DNA from: Leptasterias polaris
Taxonomy: Eukaryota; Echinodermata; Asteroidea; Forcipulatida; Asteriidae
DNA: 64,000 nt
Assembly (NCBI GenBank): GCA_037783415.1
Contig: JAZGTN010000062.1
Span: forward strand, 186,001-250,000
Direction: 5' to 3'
The notes under the pieces were generated by a model. It was not told the DNA's origin. It ran no database searches and saw only the letters and a list, made by a program, of their open reading frames with translations. Below are positions 58,860-64,000 of the stretch, in pieces. The position numbers and the translations under genes were made by a program. Each line of letters opens with the position of its first letter. Within the stretch, counting starts at the first letter, position 1.

Positions 58860-60779
58860 CAGGGGCGGATACAGGGGGGCGTGGGGGCGCACGCCCCCCC
58901 CCCCCCTTTTGCTTGAGAAAAAAAAAAAAAAAAAGAGACACCATCAAGGAGAAAAGTGAGGGAGAGACAACATTAACGACATAGGCCCTACCTAGTATTT
59001 TTTTTTCAAAAAAGCTACTAATAATCCGTACCTCGTACACTTTGTTTCATTTGTGAACCACTATTATTTCACTGACGACATTGTCTCACGTGAATCTGTG
59101 TGTACTGTGTGGACAGCGTGTTTTTCTCACATGCCTGTTTTTCTCACATGCCTGGCGCGGGGATCCGGGGGCGTGAAGATCATTCACCCGCAGCGTGAGT
59201 CGACCGTGTGTGTACATTGTGCAAAGAAGTTTCTGGCTAGAAAGTCAGCACTCGCGCGCGCTAAATACAATGTGACTTTTACAATACGAACTTCGGAAAC
59301 TAGTGAAGACATAGCCCCATGAATAGGGCCAATCCACTTCGTATCCTTGGCCCTAGCACCATTGCATCCTAATTTTGTGCCCGATTTATTTTTTAATCCG
59401 GGTTATGAAACTTACCGATCGAATGCTACTTTTATACTGTACTTGTTTTTAAAAAACATCACAGATCTTTTGGGGAAAATTGTTTGCATTTCGAGTCGCG
59501 AGTGTGATTTTTTTTTCCACATATTATTAACTTGCGCGAAAACCATTGTCAGGTTCCCTCAACAATCCACAACAGTTAGACGATCAATTGCTGATTGGGG
59601 ACCAGTCTGAACTACTCAGCGCGCCGAGCGCAATCAAGGTTTTGTGAAATACGTGTAATGCGGTGCGCATCTCACGCCCGTCTGCGCAAAGAGATATTAT
59701 GCCCAGCGCGTTATGTGAATCAGTCTGGTCCCCATTAGATAGTTTAAATGTTGTAATATTATTCAGGGAATCCAACTAGTATGGTTCTCGCGCAAGTTGT
59801 TAATACAGTGATCAAAAAATTCACTCTCGCGACTCGAACGGCAATCAATTTCCCCCCCAAATCCGTGATGTTTAAAAAAAAAAAATAATAATAGCATTAG
59901 GGCTTTCTGCAAGTTAGGGCTTTCTGCAAGTAGGCCTACAGTAGCATTCGATCGGTAAGTTTCATAACCCGGATTAAAAATTACATCGGGCACAAAGTGC
60001 TAGGCCCAATTGGCAAGGATACGAACGAAGTGGATTGGCCCTACAGTGGGGCTAGTGAAGAGCATCGTTTAATCATGGTGTCTCACTCTGTTTAGAAAAT
60101 CACATATTTTTTTCGTATTCAATAAAGAGGGTAAATATCCGTTGTGTTTCTTTCAAACTAGTAATTATCAATAATTGTGCGGATAGTACAACGATGCAGG
60201 GCTGGGGGAGGGGGCTAGGCCTCTAGTAGGCCTACCCTCACCGTGACGTACATTAATGTTACTGTTGCTCGATCGCGCTGTCACTGAAGACAAACACAAT
60301 TTGTTCTAATCAGTAGTAACATATTTTGTGTCACATTCTAATCCTCAAGTATGTGAAAACTAAATGACAAAGAGACCCTATTTGGTTATTTATTTTAAAA
60401 ATTGCACTATCGTTTGTCTCGCCCAACAGTTTTTCCCCCTGAATAAGTATTATTTTGTAGCCTGCATTTTGATTTTATAACTCAGGATGGCTGATTCAAA
60501 TCAATGACTCCCATATTTTTAACATTCCCATGTTTTAATAATGATCTTGCTAAAACAAAATTGGTTAAAGTGGTCAGTCAGATATTGCATGAGATCGCAC
60601 CACAGAGCATCTAGAATCCTAACTGTTTCGGAGCATTTAAGCGGGCCCCGGAAGCCGCCCATGCCGTTAGGGATTCGCGTTATGCGCTCGTAGTCGTAGG
60701 CGCCACAAATTGCATTCACCATTTGCTGCTTGGTAAATTTTCACGCCCCCCCGTTTGGAAAATCCTGGATCCGCCCCTG
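58860..60779. mobile_element. Inverted-repeat DNA element with CAGGGGCGGATCCAG-type ends
   Basis: Left end CAGGGGCGGATACAGG and right end CCTGGATCCGCCCCTG are inverted copies 1.9 kb apart. GTCAGC occurs at both borders. Ends of this type are familiar from non-autonomous DNA transposons in marine deuterostomes. No transposase is visible. A separate fold-back element is nested inside at 59310-60052. Confidence 0.65.
59310..60052. mobile_element. Nested fold-back element with 9-10 bp target duplication
   Basis: Inverted arms of about 300 bp start from AGGGCCAATCCACTTCGT on both sides and pair up to CTGATTGGGGACCAGTCTG and its mirror. A GC-rich centre of roughly 120 bp separates them. CTAGTGAAGA occurs at 59300-59309 and 60052-60061. 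Arms differ by small insertions and substitutions, so this copy is older than the 21.6-kb one. Confidence 0.85.
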
Positions 60780-60785
60780 TCAGCA

Positions 60786-61114
60786 ACATTATTGGCTTGA
60801 AACTATAATACTACAATGAACTATAGAGACGTATACAGTAGGCCTACCGTGTCCACACGTATACATCTCTACAGTAGTATATTGACTAACAACAATTCAC
60901 TTCGGGCAAGTGACTGCCAACGAAGGCTACTCCAGCAAAGCTTTTAATGCACAATAAGTGTGTTTTGGACACATACATTATGAGAAATAATTTTATTTTG
61001 TAGGCCGATATAGGCATACCACAAGGTTTTCAGAAACGTGCAAAAAAATTTCGGGGTTTCAAGAAACATTTAAAAACTTCCCTCCATTTACGAGTAGGCA
61101 GACCTACATGTTAA

Positions 61115-61148
<34 letters not shown>

Positions 61149-62569
61149 TATTCAGCCAACACACAACGAAACAAAACAATACAAAAATACTTCCAGATGG
61201 GCTAGGAGAAACAAAAGCAAAGTAATTACTGTGGTCCGTAGACCTGCTGCCCCAAATCTGGTTGTAAAACAAGTTGAGTAAAAAAATATAACAATTTATG
61301 TGAAAATAAAAGATAAGAAATGAACTATAAAATAAATACATGTACATTTACATCAAAGGTTAAAAATTAAAATTAAACATTTAAAGCGTGATACTTCTCA
61401 GCTAATCAGATGATTTCCTCTCATTTTCTTTGTTTTAATTTCTCTAAAAAAATGAAACACAATGTAGGCCTACTATAAAGTTTTGTTTGTTTTCCCTTTT
61501 TTCGCAAAAACACGGCTTCATGTCTGTTACAAACTTGGGGTAATAAGGAGGATTATATAACAAAATCATATGTGCAGTTTCTGCAGAAATTATTGTAATG
61601 ATACTTTCAACAAATAAACTACCAGTATCAGATTTGTTGCGATTTGATAAGTTCAAATTTAATAAGCTATCATCAAGATGATGTTGGGGCCTACAGCGGT
61701 CTTTTAATTACAACTAGAGATTACCTTCCTGGCCATACTTAAGCCATGCGCCGACCTCGGCAGCCTGACAACCTGACAAAGAACAGGTTACCGTAATGCA
61801 AGTACGATCCCAACCTTAAAACGGCCAACCTTAAAACGGCCGCTACAGAAGAAAAGGTTGGATGGAAGAAAAACATTATTTGATACTTTGAGATGACTGT
61901 CTGTTTAATAACGTGAAGTATAAACCACGTATTGTCTGGAACTTAAGACTGTCCATCCCCATGAGTTTAGGTTATCTTTTCTCAATGGTTTAAATTTGCT
62001 GAACACTCCAGGAATCAGATAACTTATCCTGTATAGATCTTAGAGTACAGAAGTAATTAAGTTTCGTAGCGGGAGACTGTCTCCATTATTAGTGTCACGC
62101 CACCTGAATGAAGTATGAGTAGCTCATTGTTCAGTATGTTATGCTGTATCTAACGTCACATTCAGAACAGTTGTCATGACTTACGATGGGGGGCAGTGTA
62201 GGCCTACTGTCATTGGGTGTTTTAGTGTTTTTCAACCAGAAATGACAAATTGATACAAATGGTAGTAATTTCTTTGGTCTTGGATCTGGATGTGTTTTGT
62301 GCCGGTTTAATAAAATAGATGGATATTAACAAACATCTTAATCCCCCCCTCCCCCCGCCGCCGTAAACGCAATTACATCGCTGGATTTGCGATCAACTTT
62401 ACTCAAATCATGTTCTATATGAATCATGGATTGTGTAAGGACGAAGGAACATGAGTGAATATGAGTCGGGTCATTAACAGGAGAAACTTCTCTGGAACGT
62501 TTGACTTTCTTATCAGACAACAATGGCCTAGGACTGCGACAGAAATATTTTGGTTCGTTGTTGTATAAT
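60786..62569. other. Intergenic DNA, with ATT microsatellite
   Basis: (ATT)n tract at about 61112-61149, possibly a retroposon tail. No gene recognised. Confidence 0.5.
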
Positions 62570-62578
62570 CTTAAAAGT

Positions 62579-63418
62579 GGGTTGTTCTAAAACCCCCTCG
62601 ACCCCCTCGACCCCCTCGACCCCCACGACCCACGACCCCTCGACCCTCGACGTCCGCCCCGTAATCGAAACGTGTCCCAATTCCGAATTCATAAAAACAT
62701 CGCTTTACGGCCGAGTAAGAATTAAGTCCCCGATTTAGAATTCACAGCGTGTGATCCAAAGAACAGGCGACGCGACTTCCTTCCGACGAACTGCTAATTT
62801 TAACATTCTGTGCCAACACCAAAATCCGAAAAGAAATGGTCTGCGTATTTTCCCCAGGACAAATGAGGCCACTTTATAGCATAAATGGGCGTATTTAATC
62901 CGCTTCCGCACGTTACGTGCACACCGATCATGATCTCGTTTCATATATTATGGTCGGGGGCCCGGGTGTGGGAGACTGACAACCCCAAAACACGTGTGGG
63001 CCATGGTCGGTCGGGTCTACAACCTCGAGCTCCGCATAGAGCAAGTAGTAATTGTTGACACAGGACGGGAGCGATCAGCCGGAAATGAGTCTGCCTGATC
63101 ATCACGTAATGAGTTGGCCTAAATCGTACTCGGGCGGTGAACGCAGGATCCCAGTTGGGATATACTCCTATTCAGGCTCGGGTCGGCCAAGAGATACGCT
63201 TGGAAATGCCGCGATTTTTTTTCTGTACACCAAAATTGCCACAGTACCCGATCTCAGCCAATCACGCGCAGTTTGCTTCGTGCGTGATTGGCTGAGATCG
63301 TGTCATGTGGCAATTTTGGTGTACATAAAAAAAAATCGAGCATAAGTCGAGGGGTCGAGGGGGTCGTGGGTCGTGGGTCGTGGGGGTCGAGGGGGTCGAG
63401 GGGGTTTTAGAACAACCC
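62579..63418. mobile_element. Fold-back element with CCCTCGA tandem-repeat ends and 9-bp duplication
   Basis: Ends GGGTTGTTCTAAAACCCCC are perfect inverted copies, leading into CCCCCTCGA/CCCACGA repeats on the left and their mirrors on the right. CTTAAAAGT flanks both sides (62570-62578, 63419-63427), a perfect 9-bp duplication. The interior is about 0.6 kb with no gene and contains a second hairpin at 63212-63340. Confidence 0.9.
63212..63340. mobile_element. Hairpin nested in the 62.6-kb fold-back element
   Basis: CTGTACACCAAAATTGCCAC and CCGATCTCAGCCAATCACGC on the left have mirrored copies on the right, with a loop of about 10-15 bases. Arms about 58 bp with few mismatches. Confidence 0.8.
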
Positions 63419-63427
63419 CTTAAAAGT

Positions 63428-64000
63428 GCGTTAATCTCTTCAAATCTTTTTGTCGCGTTCGAACCCACGGCTTAGTTAAGCTTCGGCTCAAGCTAATAGG
63501 CCACTTCGGTTATTTTTGGAAACTTCTGTGCACTTTCGGTACGGGTACAAAATAGGGGAACAGAAGCCGTGGTTCATGGGGCCCTAGTTACGACGAACAT
63601 GTAAAATATGCATGCTTTTAAAGTTGGTAAATTTGTATGATTTGGTCCCCCCAAAATGCCATCCGTTATTACTAAACATTACAACAAAAAGAACAACATT
63701 CAACGTTTTTGAAGACACTAAAGAACTGCGGAATGTTTATTGACTTGGTAGACTTATATGGAATATCGCTAAAATAATTATCACGGACTTGAGTTGTACA
63801 TTTGACCTAACATTGGCAACGAGATGTTGTTTTCTATACTTGATAAATCCACAAAATTAGTAATACTAATAGGCCTACTAATAATAGAAGAGATGATGAC
63901 ATTTTAAGAGCGTTGGGAAATACTCTGACGTCGTGTATGGCACATTAATTTCGTGTTCATGACCGCTAATGAATGACACAATAGACAAAACTGAATATGG
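63428..64000. other. Right-edge intergenic DNA
   Basis: No gene or repeat with defined ends recognised. Confidence 0.5.

Noticed and set aside
1..64000. Bacterial, organellar or viral origin of the window
   Set aside because: Spliced animal genes with frame-closing GT-AG introns run across the window, and no operon-like gene order or viral replication gene was seen.

Overview
This is a eukaryotic nuclear window from an intron-rich marine animal. It is most likely a deuterostome invertebrate, and I think an echinoderm. The reasons are the split gene structures with GT-AG introns of 0.3-6.5 kb, the bilaterian gene set, scattered ACATGTACA-type words, tRNA-headed SINEs with ATT tails, and fold-back elements that resemble the TU elements described in sea urchin. 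The species is not determined, and organism and gene assignments rest on reading alone.

Three protein-coding genes are present. (1) Coronin-7 (CORO7) is on the minus strand, from about 19.3 kb to beyond the left edge. Fifteen coding exons give residues 1-658 and keep frame across every junction; the rest of the second propeller lies outside the window. (2) DNAJA3 (Tid1, mitochondrial Hsp40) is on the plus strand from 26.87 to about 44.6 kb. Ten exons give a 464-residue protein, and a further exon would give a different C-terminus if exon 10 is skipped. (3) A seven-cadherin-repeat protocadherin of the delta type is on the minus strand, 55.97-51.04 kb. Three exons give 1,252 residues, with a conserved cytoplasmic motif in the last exon. 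CORO7 and DNAJA3 are head to head, the same order and orientation as I recall on human 16p13.3. DNAJA3 and the protocadherin are tail to tail.

The rest is introns and intergenic DNA rich in mobile elements. CORO7 intron 5 holds a decayed non-LTR retrotransposon whose zinc-finger segment became a 25-copy, 78-bp minisatellite. The 19.4-26.8 kb spacer between the CORO7 and DNAJA3 starts holds LINE pieces, palindromic MITEs and three fold-back elements. One of these has arms made of 21-bp repeats, most carrying a NotI site. DNAJA3 intron 1 holds at least four inverted-repeat elements, one nested inside another, plus a broken reverse transcriptase. The right end (56-64 kb) has no recognisable gene but carries more inverted-repeat elements.

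The most notable system is this set of long-inverted-repeat elements. Four of them (21.59, 24.53, 59.31 and 62.58 kb) are flanked by direct repeats compatible with a 9-bp target duplication, and several have arms made of short tandem repeats. That structure resembles Drosophila FB and sea-urchin TU/Rehavkus (Mutator-like) elements. No transposase was found in any of them, so they look non-autonomous.
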